From the NCBI GenBank assembly GCA_010093485.1, contig MU001505.1:1267375-1331374 (forward strand): DNA of 64,000 bases. The letters are read 5' to 3'. Shown here one piece after another: positions 47,690 through 61,559 of the stretch. The stretch's first letter is position 1, and each line of letters opens with the position of its first letter. The translations under genes were made by a program, and so were the position numbers. Source of the stretch: Karstenula rhodostoma CBS 690.94 (taxonomy: Eukaryota > Ascomycota > Dothideomycetes > Pleosporales > Didymosphaeriaceae). The notes below the pieces were generated by a model, which made no database searches, had not been told where the DNA came from, and was given only the letters and a program-made list of their open reading frames with translations.

Positions 47690-48020
47690 TTATATACGCC
47701 TTTATAACCTACTACTATATATATTTTTCTTCTAGTCCTAGTTCTAATAAGAACTATTCTTTTTAATACCTTATTAACTCTCTATTATTAGATTTCTTAT
47801 ATATTAGCGGGTATATACTAAGCCTACTTTAACTAGTTTCGCGCTAGTCCTGTTTTAGATAGCTTAGCGCTATACCCTTTTTAGTTAGCCTATATATAGA
47901 TACTAGGCGCGCCTTAGCCACTTTTTTAGTCCCTTTATATATTGGTAAAGCACGATACCTTATATTATCTACCCCTTTATTAATTTACCTACCCTTATAG
48001 TGATTGTATATAATATATAT
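47690..48020 (-). mobile_element. LTR-like insertion nested in the copia element
   Basis: This stretch matches, in inverse orientation, the first part of each 1.3-kb tandem copy at 37.3 and 38.6 kb, and the fragments at 56.1 and 57.0 kb. It interrupts the copia coding sequence upstream of the reverse transcriptase. It keeps unusual C and G content, for example AGCGGGTATATACTAAGCC, TTCGCGCTAGTCCTG and GGCGCGCCTTAGCC, in sharp contrast to the DNA on both sides. Limits are approximate; a copia-unrelated tract may extend to about 47,573. I found no clear target duplication. Confidence 0.5.
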
Positions 48021-50173
48021 AACCTACTAGGATACCTACTATAAATATAGCTATCTAGAGTATAATCTTTATACTAGCTACTATTAGCTACTATATATAG
48101 TTATTTACTACTTATACTTTTAGTAATAGTATATTCTATATTATAAATTATACTAGTAGTATAACTAGTTATAGTATTATTAGTAGTAATAGGTAGATAC
48201 TATTATACTTTCTCCCTAGTAACTTTTCTAATATCTCTTATTATTATTATAAGTTATTATAACTTATTATAACTAACTTATCTTTATAGAATAAAGTTAT
48301 CTCTAGTTTAGTTATTAGAGCGGGTAGTCTCTCTATAGTTCTAACCTATAACGCGATTTCTTTTAGAGTACTATATATAAGGTTATCTATAAGCTCTTCC
48401 TATATTTTATTAAATACTATATCTTTATTAAATATAATATTATAGATACTAATTACTTTTAATAGTAATAGAATTTATATATACTAGATATTTATTAATT
48501 AGTATCCTATAAGATATTTAATCTATACCTTTAGATTAAATCTCTATAGTTTATTTTTTTTATACTATATATTATTAGTTATAGTAAAGGCTTTACTTTT
48601 ATATACTTTAAAATATACTAGGTTTAGTTTCTAAGGCTAAGTTACTATCCTATTAATAAGGGTAACTATTATAAAAAATACCTTATATAGTAAGTACTAG
48701 TAATTCTTATAATTTAGTATTTAATTATATAGGTATACTATAGCCCTAGTAATCTTAGACTATATTTCTTATAAAAGGTTTATATTAAGTTATATTATAT
48801 AGGCTTTTTCTTTTATTATACCCCTTAAGTACTTAGCTCCTTTATTTTATACTTATATATCTAGTACTAAAGGTTTAATTTTAATACCTTAGCTTATATA
48901 CTAGTATTTAATATCTACTTTTACTATAAAGATTTTATTATCTAATTTAATAATTTTAATTATTATACTAAACTATACTTTTATAAATAGTATAAAGCTA
49001 CTAAGTACTTTAATAATAGTTTTTACTAAGTAGTTATCTTTAAAATAGAAGTCCTATATATAGCTAGAGTATTAATTAGTAATTAATATTTAGCTTTTCT
49101 CTTTAGTAGAGCTATTAGGTTTAAAGTTATAAAAGTTAATTATAATATACTTACTAGGTCCTTAATTATTTAGTTAAGGTATATATTTAATTTATTATTT
49201 TAATTTAGCTTATCTATAGGTATTATATTTTACTATAAGGATACTTTTAATATATACCCCCTTAGCTTACTATACTAGATACTTAAGTATATTTAGTTCT
49301 AGATAGTCTAGTTATTTATACTATATAGCTATACTTATAGTTTTTACTTTATACTTTATATATATTATTACCTTATATATAGTATATACTATACTTTATA
49401 TAATAGTATAAATACTATTAGTAGATTTATACTTTAGTATCTATTAACTATATAACTCTTATAATTCTACTATAATAATATTATTAGTCTATTTTAGTAC
49501 TATAGGTTCTAATTTAATATTCTACTATAGTCCTTAATATCTAAGTAGTTAAAAGGATACTAGGTTATAGAGTAGATTAAAGTAGTAAGCTATATTATTA
49601 AGCCTAATTATACTATTTCCCTAGTAATTTTATAGTCTAAGGTAAATACTTCTATATCTTTATATCTAGACCTATATATTACCTACCTATATAAAGTCTC
49701 CTAGTATTAGTAGTTAGAGTAAAATAAATTAATTAATATTATTAAAAATATAATATATAGTACCTAAGTTAAGGATTAATAAGGTTTATAGTAGATATAT
49801 ATAAGGGTTAGATTAAGAGGTTACTTAGAAGCTTATAGGGATTATAGTAATTTTCTATTCTTTTAGTTACTTATTACTAGCCTCTAATATTTAGGTTAGT
49901 ATAAAAATATATAACTATTTAATTTATAGTATTTTAGATTATACTTATTTAGATATATATATCTATTTTTATATTAAGGGATTATTTTAGATATTATACT
50001 TAATAAAACTATTTTATTCTAGTTATAGTTTCTACTATACTAGAGCTTTTTCTAAGAAGGTATAGTAGTAATCCTTTAGTATATATTCTATAGAATATAT
50101 AAGATACTTTTTTTTATTTATATTTTAATTTTTTATTTACTAGTAAGGTATTTTATTTTTTCTATAACCTCCT

Positions 50174-50262
50174 TATCTATATAGTATAGAGGTATTCTAC
50201 CTATATAGTATAGAGCTTTACCTATATAGTATAAAGAATTCTTACCTATATAGTATAAGTAG
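50174..50262. repeat. Short tandem repeat, CTATATAGTATA(G/A)A units
   Basis: Four units with 22- to 24-bp spacing built on ACCTATATAGTATA, inside the copia internal region. Possibly a repeated peptide in the former gag; inference only. Confidence 0.7.
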
Positions 50263-51226
50263 ATTAGGGTTATATAATCCCTATAAGGATATTATTATAC
50301 TTTATTCCTATTTTTAAGTACCTTATATTTATATAGGTATACTATTACTAGTATAAAAGGTATCCCCTTTAGTACTAATATCTAGTTCTCCTTTAGTAAT
50401 AAATATAGCTCTAATTATAGTTTTAACTAAATAATAATACTCTATATAAAGTCTAAATCTCTTTATTATATTTTAGTATATTATCTCCTATTTATTTTAG
50501 AGGGTCTATTTAAAAGTAGTAGTATATATTTTATCTAGTATTATAATACTTTTTATAAAATTATTAAGAATAGTTATATTATCTATAGTCTCTATATAGC
50601 CTTACCTCTTAATAATAAATACTATATAATTATATTTAGCTAGCTAGAAGTCCTATTTAGTTAACCTTTTAATACTTTAGATAATATATAAGTATTTATA
50701 TTATACTTATAGCTTTACTTTTTTATTATTAACTCCTATTTTCTTTATAATAAAAAGGATCTATTCTTTATATAATTTTTTAAAGAAGTAGTAGATACTA
50801 AATAGGTTAGCTATAATAGAATCCTATAGGTATAATATAAGCTTTTCTACTCTCTATACCTTTATATAATATTCTACTAGTTCTATTTTATACTAATTAG
50901 ATTATAATTTATAGTATTTAACTTATAAGTTCTATTATAACTTTTATATATTTATAAGGATATATAGGCTACTTAGTATTAGATTATTATTATATATAAA
51001 TTAATATAGGTCTAGTAACTATAGTACTTATAGTTATAGCTTTAGTACCTTATTATTAGTTAGGTTAAATATATACTATACTTAGTTAACTTTTACTTAT
51101 ATTTCTAGTACTATTAGCTATTCTATATATTATATAGAGATAGTAAGAAAGGTTTTTATAGGTCTAATAGATAGCGCTATATTATTTAGTATATATAGTT
51201 AGTAATAAGGTAGTAAGACTCTTAAT

Positions 51227-51512
51227 TATTAGATCTATTATAAATAATAATAGATTATTATAAACTATAGATATAGATAGGTTAGTTATATATTATATAA
51301 TTATATAAATTATTATAATTAATTATTATTCTAAGTCTAGCTAAGATATACCCTTAAATAACGCCTTAGTATTCTATACTAGTTCTAATAGTATAAAATA
51401 TTCTAGCCTCTCCTTTTATACTTATTACCTACTACTACTAGTAGTTACTATAACTTATTATAATAGTAAGTATACTATACTATAGATAATAATATATATA
51501 TATAATCTAATA
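51227..51512 (-). repeat. Copia 5' LTR
   Basis: 286-bp direct repeat of 45666-45951 with the same mutated TG..CA ends, followed by the ACTAT target copy at 51513-51517. Confidence 0.85.
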
Positions 51513-54500
51513 ACTATTTATATTCTTTATTTCTATAGTATTTTTTAATATTTTCTAATAAAGTAGAAGTCTTTTTAGTACTAAAGTATCTATTATATAT
51601 AATATAAATATACTTATTTAGAATAATATTATAACTATAATATATAGAATAAAATATAGATATTTCTTTTTATTATTATTTTAACTAATATTAATAGGGA
51701 TTTATAGGTACTATTACCTCCTAAATTTATCTACTCTAAAGTTATAATACTATACCCTTCTATATTAAAATATATACTATTATTTTATATATTTTTATTA
51801 GTAAACCTACTATATACTACTATAGATACTATATAAAATACTTTTTTTATAATATTTTATTTCTTTATTAGTATACCTTTTTTAAATACTATATAATTAT
51901 TATAGAATAGTATTAGTAGTATAAAAAGTATTCTAATAATTCTAACTAAAAGTATATTATCTTTTATAAGATTTTAGAGTTTTAGAAATAGGCTAAATAG
52001 TATTTTTATAAGACTAAGTAATTTAACTTTATTATAGAAGATATTATTCTCCCCTTCTTTTAAAATTATATAAATAATAGTAAATAAAACTATTTCTTTC
52101 TATAAAAAATTATATTTCTAAATTAGTAAAAAATAAACTTTTAAAGTAGATTAGTTATATCTAGTCTTTTTTTTATATATATATCCTTATCTAATATCTA
52201 AACTAATACCTATTTTATAGATATATTTTTATATTATACTACCTATTCTAGCTATATACTATCTCTCTATTAATTAATAATAATAGGCTAGGAATCTATA
52301 CTACTTTACTATAAATATAGTTATTTATTTAATCTAGTTCTTAATATCTTTATAAATAAAAAACTAAAGAAATACTATATATATTATAAATAAAAATATT
52401 CTCTACTAATTTCTATTATATCTCTTTTTAAATACTATATTATTAGTAGGCCTACTAATACTATAATTTAATTATATTTTATACCTTATATTTTATTATC
52501 TTTACTAAGTTTTTTATAGTTCTTTATTCTAATAAGACTAACCTTATAAAGGTTATCTTAGAATAGTTAATATTTATTATATAAGACCTATTAGATCCCT
52601 CTTCTAATATCCTTTTCTAGGCTAAATATAATATAATTAATACTATATACTCCTTTACTATTATATATAGAGGATTTAAATATAAAATTTATTTAATTTA
52701 TAATAATATAAATACCTATCTAGTATATTTTTATATCTCTAGATTTATAAATATTAGATAAGATATTAGACTTTACCTCCTCTAATAGTCCTATACCTAA
52801 TTATAGTAATAAAAATAATAGGGATAAATTTAGTAGTAAGGACCTCTTTATAGAGGACTTTATAACTACTAAAAATTAAATATATTAGTAGAATTCTCCT
52901 ATTTAGTAACCTTTAGATTTTATAAATCTAGACTATCTATAGGAATCTATACTTCTACCTAAAAAATTAAACTATATATTAGTATTCTATTAGGAATTTA
53001 AAAATATTTAAATAAGTATTTACTCTATTTATAATTATTAGTAGTTTAATCTTTATATTATCTAGAAAGAGTATAATAATTATTACTAGAATTAAATAAA
53101 AAATAATAGACTAGATTTTATTCTATTATATAAAAATAGAAATAATATAAATTTAGGGTCTTTATTTTTATTATTATTACCTCTTACTAATATAGAAGAA
53201 TACCTATTTACTTAGGTCTAGATTACTATAGAGATATATATCTATAGGGGGGCCTAATACTATTATTATAATTATATTTATAACTTTACTATTAATATTA
53301 TAATACCTTTTTTTTTAACTTTTATAATTTTTTTAAAAGGTTAAGATTATTATTCTAAAGCCTACTTAAACTAAGAGGAATAATCTAGATTAAATTAATT
53401 ATTAATTTAAAAAGAATTATTATATATACTATTCTATTATATAATAGTAGTTTCTATTTCTAATTATCTATTATTTTAGCTACTAAAATATTACTATTAA
53501 TTATAAGGCTTTTATATTCCTTTCTATTAATAATTCTATTAAATAGTAACTAGAGGTCCTTTACCTTAGTTCTAAAAATTTTAATTCTAGTTAAATAATT
53601 AATATTATATTTAATACCTCTTTTAGCTAGTAGTTTTATTCTTTAAATATAAGTAGTATACTATCTAGTACTACTTTTATATAAAAAGGAAGTAAAAGCG
53701 TATATAGTAATAATAAAAAAACTAGTATTAAAAATAATATATATAAAAATAAAAATATATTTCTAAAAGTCTTAACTATATCTAATTTAAATATAGCTAT
53801 TCCTAAATTTAAATTTCTTTAGAACTAAATTTATTTTTATACTAGCTATATTTATCTCTCTATAGGAGCTATTTACCTAATACTAATTACTAAATTTATT
53901 AGAAGTATTTACTATCTTAGTCTTATATTCCCTTTACTATACCCTACTAGTATAGGTAATTATAATAAGTTTTATTTATAAGAAGTTAATTTTATTATTT
54001 ATATATATTATCTTCTTTATTATAAAAATAGATATTTTATTTACTATCCTTAATTTTAGTTTACTTTATTTAATATAATAATATAAAGGATATCTATAAT
54101 ATAAGCTAGTTTTATAGCTAGATAAAATATTAATAATTTTCTATTAGAGACTAAAAATATTTAGACTATTTTTTTAGAGCCTAATTAAAAAGTATTACTA
54201 ATTAACTCTATTATTTATATAGGTATCTAGCTCTAAGAAATATAGCTATACTAGTAATAAAAAGGTAGAAAACTTAATACTATAATAAGTTATTATAACC
54301 TTAACTACCTAATACCTACCTAATACTTTCTATATTAAATAGTTAAAAAGCCCTATTTTATTTATTACTTTCTTTACTACTAATAATTTTTAGTATAATC
54401 TCCTCTAGTTTATACTATAATTTAAGGAGTAGTAGGTAATAACCTTAAATATATAGAGGAGATTTATTTAGAATTTTTTAAAATAATATTTTTATATTAT

Positions 54501-56074
54501 AGTTTACTATTTCTATATTTAATTTACTATATTTAAAAAGTATATCTTTATTCCTCTTTTTAATATCTAGGACTTCTAGAATTACTATAAATAGTAGAGG
54601 TATAGAAGTACCTATTACTATAGACTCTACTATATTAGTAATACTCTAGATTTAGACTTAGAATTAGATTCTTTAGCTATAGAGGTTAATATTAAATATC
54701 TAGTCTAATACTAGTCTAATACTATTTTAGTAACCTATTCTAATTTAATATAATTTAATAATATTATTATTTTAATTAATACTATAATACTATTATTACT
54801 TTCTATTATAGAAATAAAATTTTAATAACTAGAAATTATTATTAATTCTTATCTAGTATTATATATACTAATATATTTCTAATTATTATTTTTAAAAAAA
54901 TACTATTATAGAATAGGAAACCTATAGATTTAGAACTCTTTAGTCTATTTATTTATATTCTACTTTTATTATTTCCCTTAGAAAGTAATATAAATACTTT
55001 AAACCTATTTATAATTATATATAACTTAATCCTTTCTATCCTATATTAGTATTAGGCTAGAGGGCTAATACTAATATTTAAGTTTATACTAGTATAACTA
55101 GTATAGCTTAATATATTAATATATATACCTTAAAAACTAAAAAATATATTATTTTTTATATAAACCTTATAGTATCTATTCTTTTCTATTTAAGTAAAGA
55201 TTATATTCTTACTTTATTTATATTTAAGCTTATTAATAAAATAATTAGGAAAAGAGACTATTTAGTCTAAGAAATTATATATATACTATTTAGTCTTCTA
55301 CTTATATAGTCTATATAGGTTATAATTAGTATTAATTACTAGTCTAAAAAAGTATAGTCTACTATATTCTTTTTTTACTAAGTCTAATAAATAAATAAAA
55401 AAGAGCTTAATTCTAATAGTATTCTATTCTAGAGTAAAAAGTTAATACTTTAAAAATATAAAAAATATCTATTTATACTTAATAGTTTTTACTATATTAA
55501 CTTTCTTCTATATTTTAATTATAAGAGTAAAATTCCCTCTAGGTAATCTAGAACTAAATTATATATTCTATTCTATTATTTATAATACTTTTCTATATTA
55601 GATCTAGTTTATTTTTATTATATTAAGCTTATACTTTATTATCCCTTCTAGTATATAGATAATATTTATAACTTTTAGAAATAGTTATTTAAGACTAATA
55701 CTAAGGCCTATTACTATTATTATATATATTATATCTATAAGTATATTAATTATTATAGAAATAATTTTAATTAGATAGAGATAAAGAACTTAAAACTTAA
55801 AGAAATATCTATTTAAAACTAATTTAAGTTAGATAAGTTAGTAATTTAAGAACCTATTATTAATAGCGAACTAGTTAACTAAAATATACTAGAGTCTAGG
55901 CCTATTAACTATACTAAGGACTAGAATACTAAAGAATATAATAACTACTAGAATCTAAGTAATTTAATCTATTAAAAGTAGTTAATCTAGAAGTATTCTA
56001 TTACTAAAGTAGAATAGTTTAATATTAATTCTAATATTCTAGCTACTTAATAAAGAATTACCTTTAATATAGTA

Positions 56075-56222
56075 AATTAGCCTATATATAGATACTAGAT
56101 AAGTTTTAGCTACTTTTTTAGTCCCCTTTTATTCGTATATTAGTAAAGTATAATATACCTTTTTATCCCCCTTACTTTATTAATTTACCCGTCCTTATAG
56201 TAATTATATATAATATATAGTA
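56075..56222 (+). mobile_element. Fragment of the 47.7-kb LTR-like family
   Basis: Shares the run from GCCTATATATAGATACTAGATAAG through CTTTTTTAGTCCCC to the TTTACCCGTCCTTATAGTAAT end with 47.8-48.0 kb. Same orientation as the + strand there. Truncated on the left. Less than 1 kb from a second fragment. Confidence 0.6.
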
Positions 56223-56984
56223 ATAAACTATTTTAAAATAATTCTTAGTAGGAGAGTATTATTATAGCTTTTTATTAATTTTAATAGAAAAGCTAGTACT
56301 AGTAAAACCTATATTATTAGAATAATTTTAACTTACCTTAATTAACTAGTTAAGAAAGTAGGTATACTATCTCCTATTATCTAATTTATACTTACTAGAA
56401 TTACTATATTTCTAATTAATAGCTAAATAATTAATAGCCTTTTCTAAATTCTAATTATATATATAGGAGGGATTATACTACTACTATCTACTACTATTCT
56501 ATAGTAGTTATAGATTACTTTCTCCTCTATATATTATTTTATTATTAATAAAAAGTTTATAGTTAGTTTTAATATACTAGTTTAGATTAATATCTAATTT
56601 AATAAAATTTATTTTTAATTTATAAACTTCCTTTTTATTAGTCTAAATATTATTATACCTAGAAACTTTTACTAGCTATTACCTATTATCTAGTAACTTT
56701 TATATAATCTATTATTAAGTAAAGAACCTATTAATATCTATATAAAGTAGCTCTACTAGTAATTCTTAAAAACTATTATTCTTAATACTATTTAATATTA
56801 ATAAAGAAATAGTAAGACTAACTTTTAGAATACCCTTTTATAATTTTAAGTTAATAAAAGTATTTAATAGAACTAGTTACTATTCTAAACTTATTATATA
56901 GCTATTCTTTTAAATTTAGAAATAAATACTTTTTATAATTCTATATACCTCTATACTAAATACTATAAAATTAATAATATTAGT

Positions 56985-57060
56985 AAAATATAACGTACCT
57001 TTTTATTCCCTTTACTTTATTAATTTACCCGTCCTTATAGTAATCGTATATAATATAAGG
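56985..57060 (+). mobile_element. Second short fragment of the 47.7-kb LTR-like family
   Basis: Only the right end remains, TACCTTTTTATTCCC through TTTACCCGTCCTTATAGTAATCG to TATAATATA. Orientation as at 56,075. Confidence 0.55.
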
Positions 57061-59403
57061 TTAATATAATAAATTATAATTATTTTTAAAACTAATACTA
57101 GCTAGTATTAGCCTATTATAGTAAATATAATAACTCTATATATATAATAATACTATTAATAAAAGCTAGTAATCTAAAAAGTAAACTTCTCTTTTTTATT
57201 AGTACTAAAGTTATATTTCTAGCTAATACTTAGACTAAATATAATTTTATTAATAAAACTATTAGTAAGGTTAATAATATTATATAGTATCTAGCTACTA
57301 TAGATTATATAAAGGAACCCCTTTTAGTTATTCTTACTATTTTTAATTAGTATATAGGGCCTAGTCTATATACTATAGAAATAAATAAAATAACTATATT
57401 TATCTTTTCTATATTTTATAAGTTTCTTTATAACTAGATAGTTATTATATAGGTCTAGTTTCCTTTTTACTTAGTATAGACTATTATAGTATATAAGTTC
57501 TAAAGTCTTAGTTTTATTTTAGCTAGAATATTTATATCTAGAGAGAAGAACTTTATTACTAGTTTATTATATATTACTCTATTATATATATAGAGTATTA
57601 AAGGCTTTATATTTAAAACTTTTTTTCCTTTCTAGTATCTAAGGTCTAAAGATAGGAAATATATAAAGGTAAAAAAGAAAAAAAAAAAAAAAATTAAATT
57701 AGTTACTTTTATATTTAAAAATTATTTTCTAGCTATTATAAGGCCTAATACCTTTTAGTATACTTAATACTATACTTTTTATTAATTTATTACCTAGTCC
57801 TTATTCTTAGTACTATAAAGTATATTTATAATTTAATTTATATTATTAGATAAATCCTTTTTATTACTAAATACTATATTTAGAATATAAGTAGCCTCTT
57901 TACTAGTAAATCTATTTACTTTAAATATATAGTTTCTAACTTATTAATAATACCTAATACTATAGCTAATATTTTATTTATAAAATAAAGTATAGTATAT
58001 ATTTCTTATATAGACTAGAAAGTAATAGAGTAATACCCTCTTTATATATATTCTAATATACTATATAGACTATAGATTAGTAAAAGAAACTAGTAAATTA
58101 GGCTATATAAAATAAATTAATAAATACTCTTTTCTATTTAAACTATAGAATTATAAATAGTAGATAAGTAATTCTTAAAGTTTTATATATAAAGAAATAT
58201 TATATAATTAATAAAGTTACCTTATATAGTATATAATACTATATTAAATTAGTTAAAAATACTATAGTTTAAATAGAAATTTACTTTTATACTTTTTTAA
58301 ACTAATATTCTCTTTACTAGAATTAAATTCTAAACTTATATATCTAACTAAGTAAATATTTACTTAATCTATACCTAGTAGGTATTAGTAAAGTATTAGT
58401 TTTAGAATATTTATATATTTATAAATAGAAGATTTTTATTCTATAGATTATTAAAAAAGCTCTTAAAAGTCTAGTAAAAATAGTTCTACTTCTAGTATAG
58501 AATTTTAAAATAATTAATAGTTTTATTCTTTATAATAATCTAAGTATTAAGTATAGATATATTTTTAATACTAATTTTAGTATTAAGAACTTTTTATTTA
58601 AAAGTCTTTTAGTCTATTTTAACTTCTTTTTTCTTATTTCTCTTAAAAATAGTAGATAGGTTAAGTAATTACTAGTTTAAAGTTTTTAATAATAAGGCTC
58701 TAGTATTAGTTAAGGTATTAGATAGTTAGATAGATATTAGTATTATTAGAGTTAAAGTAAAAAAACTAAAAATATTAAAATACTAAACTTATTTCTTTAT
58801 AAACTATTTAGTCTTAATTTTATTAATATTTTAGCTAGTATAGACTACTATTTTATAGTACTAAGTAGTTCTAGTATTAAAGCTATTAAATATATTAGTA
58901 TCTAATACTATCTAATACTTCTTTAACTTACTATATTATATTATATATATTATTTAACTAAATATATAATTATTTTAATATATTAGACTAGTTTTTTATT
59001 AGTAACTAAATAATAGTTAGTTATATAGTTAGTAGAAAGATATTTTTCTAGAATTTAGAATAATATATATTATTTACTATTTTATTATATTTTATAATAA
59101 GCTCTTTACTAGTCTTTTTTATTTAAATAACTATATTTTTCTTTATACTTTTATTTAAAAAGTATTCTCTAGTGCCTTTATACTACTTAATATTAGATAG
59201 GTTTACTATAGTAGAGGTATTAGATAAGTATTAGATATAAAGTAATAGGTAGGTATTAGATATAGAATAAATAATTATATAGTTTTATAATATAGAGTAT
59301 AGAAAAAAGGTAGTAAAAATAAATAAAAAATATTATTAATAAATATTATAAATAGACCTTATATAATTAAACCCTACTATTATATACCTATCTATTAAAT
59401 ATT

Positions 59404-59755
59404 TATACTATAAATACTAAGATATTTTTACTTACTTAAGTAAAGGTAAATATATTTTACCTAAAAGTAGAAATATTCTATTATTTTTTTTACTATATAA
59501 ACTAATACTACTTAATACCCTATATATATTTAAAATAGCTTAATTATATTAAGTTTTTATAAAGTTAAAATATATTTACTTTTTATTTTTATTGTAAATA
59601 CTAAGGTATCTTTATAACTTATATACTAAAATAAAAGTAAATATACTTTATCTAAAAATAGAAATATTCTATTACTTTTTTTACTATATATATTAATACT
59701 ACCTAATATTTTATATATACTTAAAATAGTTTAAATATATTAAGTTTTTATAAAT
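59404..59755. repeat. Direct tandem duplication of about 184 bp
   Basis: AAATACTAAG(A/G)TAT(T/C)TTTA at 59,415 and 59,597, AGAAATATTCTATTA, then ATTAAGTTTTTATAAA recur in order. Copies are about 85 percent alike by eye. Confidence 0.7.
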
Positions 59756-61559
59756 ATAGAGCTCTTTTTCTAATTTATTACTTTTTATTTTTATTTTTTT
59801 CTAGTTTACTTTTACTTATATTATATATATACGGTAAATAAGTCTATTATATAATCTATAAAAGTACTATAATTTTTACTTTTTTATCTTCTCTCTTTTT
59901 TACCTTAATACTATAAACTATTAATTGTTTTTAATTAATTCTATCTATAAATAATCTCTATAAGTTTACTAGTATAATACTATATAAAAAGATTAAGCCT
60001 TTATACCCTATTAATAATAAGGGTAAAAATAAGACTAAAATTTAAAATAAGTTAAATATTAATTTTAAGTATTAGTTCTATACTTATATATTATAGCTAG
60101 TCTATCTAGTTATTTAATAGCTATTAAGACCCCTTATAAAACTATTACTTTTAATTTATTTACTAAGGCTTAATAATCTACTCTAACTACTAGTAGTATT
60201 AAGAAGCCTTATTACTATAAATTTAGTAGTAAGTATAGTATTAGTATTAAACTAGTATTAAATTAATATTCTTTAGCTATAGCTCTTTATAAAATCTATT
60301 AATTCTAGAAGAATACTAACCTATTTATTTCTAAACTATTATTCTAGTATTTAATAAAAGAGATAGCTATTAATTATAGTATCTTCTACTCTATCTACTA
60401 TATTTTCTCTAAAACTATTAATAAAAATCTAGTCTATAGTCTTTACTTTTAATTTAGTATTATTATAACTCTTTAAAAAGTCTTTAAGGCCTTTTTAATT
60501 TATTTTTTTAAGTATAAGTACTAGTTCTAGTATTAGATTTTATTATATTTATTAATTAAATTTAGATATACTACTAGCCTATATTTATACTAAGTATATT
60601 ACTATTATAAAGTATAAAATCTAATATATTTACTAACTTACTAAGATAATTAGTTTTTACTAGAATATATTATTTTAGTTTATTTAGTACTAGGCTTATA
60701 TATAAGTATTAGGCTAAGTATTAAAACTAATATTTCTATTTACTAATTATACTTTAGAATACTTATATATAAAGAATAAAGTTTATAGTAGTAATAGATT
60801 TTTATTAATTAGATTTTTAAGGAAAATACTATTCTCTAGGGTTTAGTAGGTAATTTAGTACTATCTTAATAGTAGTATAATACTAGATAAAATATCTCTT
60901 TAGTATAATTAGATAGTTCTAGTCTATATAGCCCTACTAACTATATTCTCTTAAATTCTTTTCTTTTCTATACTATAATTTTTATATAGTTATTATATAC
61001 TTTCTCTTTTATTTTTATAGATAATAAGGGTTTATTATAAATATACTAATTTAGTTTATATAAATTAGTAATATATTTTATAACTATTAAGTTATAAGGT
61101 ACCCTATATACTATAACTAAGTAAATAAAAAAGAACTTATCTAAGTTCTTAGAATAAATTAATACTAGAAATATATATACTAAAATTATTCTAAGACTCT
61201 TTAAAAATACTAATAAAGTAACTAGAGATAATATATAAAAGAATTTAAGAAAATAAAGAATTTATAATATAATAACTATTTACTATATAATAAATATAAG
61301 TATATAGGAGTTTATAATAAAACTTAAATAAAATTAAAAAACTAGAATACTACTAGATAATAAACTAAGCTAGTAAGGATATTTTAAAAATTTAAAAAAT
61401 AAATAAAAATAATAAGGCTATAGAACTTTATATAGAAAAGTAAATTATAATTAAAGAATTCTAAGTAAATATACTAATAGACCTTAGTACTATAAAATAT
61501 CTAATTTTATCTAAAATAGTAAAGAAATATAACTTACTATATTATAATAAAATAGAGTT

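Larger units (their letters stand above)
45666..51512 (-). mobile_element. Complete Ty1/copia LTR retrotransposon, RIP-inactivated
   Basis: Element of 5,847 bp. LTRs at 45666-45951 and 51227-51512, both 286 bp, both beginning TATTAGAT and ending ATCTAATA, that is, mutated TGTTAGAT...ATCTAACA inverted ends. The 5-bp flank ACTAT occurs at 45661-45665 and 51513-51517, a target-site duplication. A purine tract (AAAGGGGTA on the minus strand) adjoins the 3' LTR at 45952-45960. On the minus strand, about 46,950-47,560, a copia-type reverse transcriptase can be read: VRLVIRG-like start, IPIGY, KRGITFKL, KALY-x-L-x-ISP and the catalytic YVDD motif as FFYIDN (47020-47031). Stops replace Gln, Trp and Arg. 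The coding part is split by an LTR-like insertion near 47.7-48.0 kb. Integrase and gag lie presumably at 48-51 kb but were not read. Confidence 0.85.

Noticed and set aside
50174..50262. CRISPR-like array
   Set aside because: The short AT-rich units have no unique spacers, and this is a eukaryotic genome.
53900..56000. Possible reverse-strand pol fragments
   Set aside because: Several short phrases looked protein-like on the minus strand, but no ordered set of family motifs could be read, so no element is claimed.
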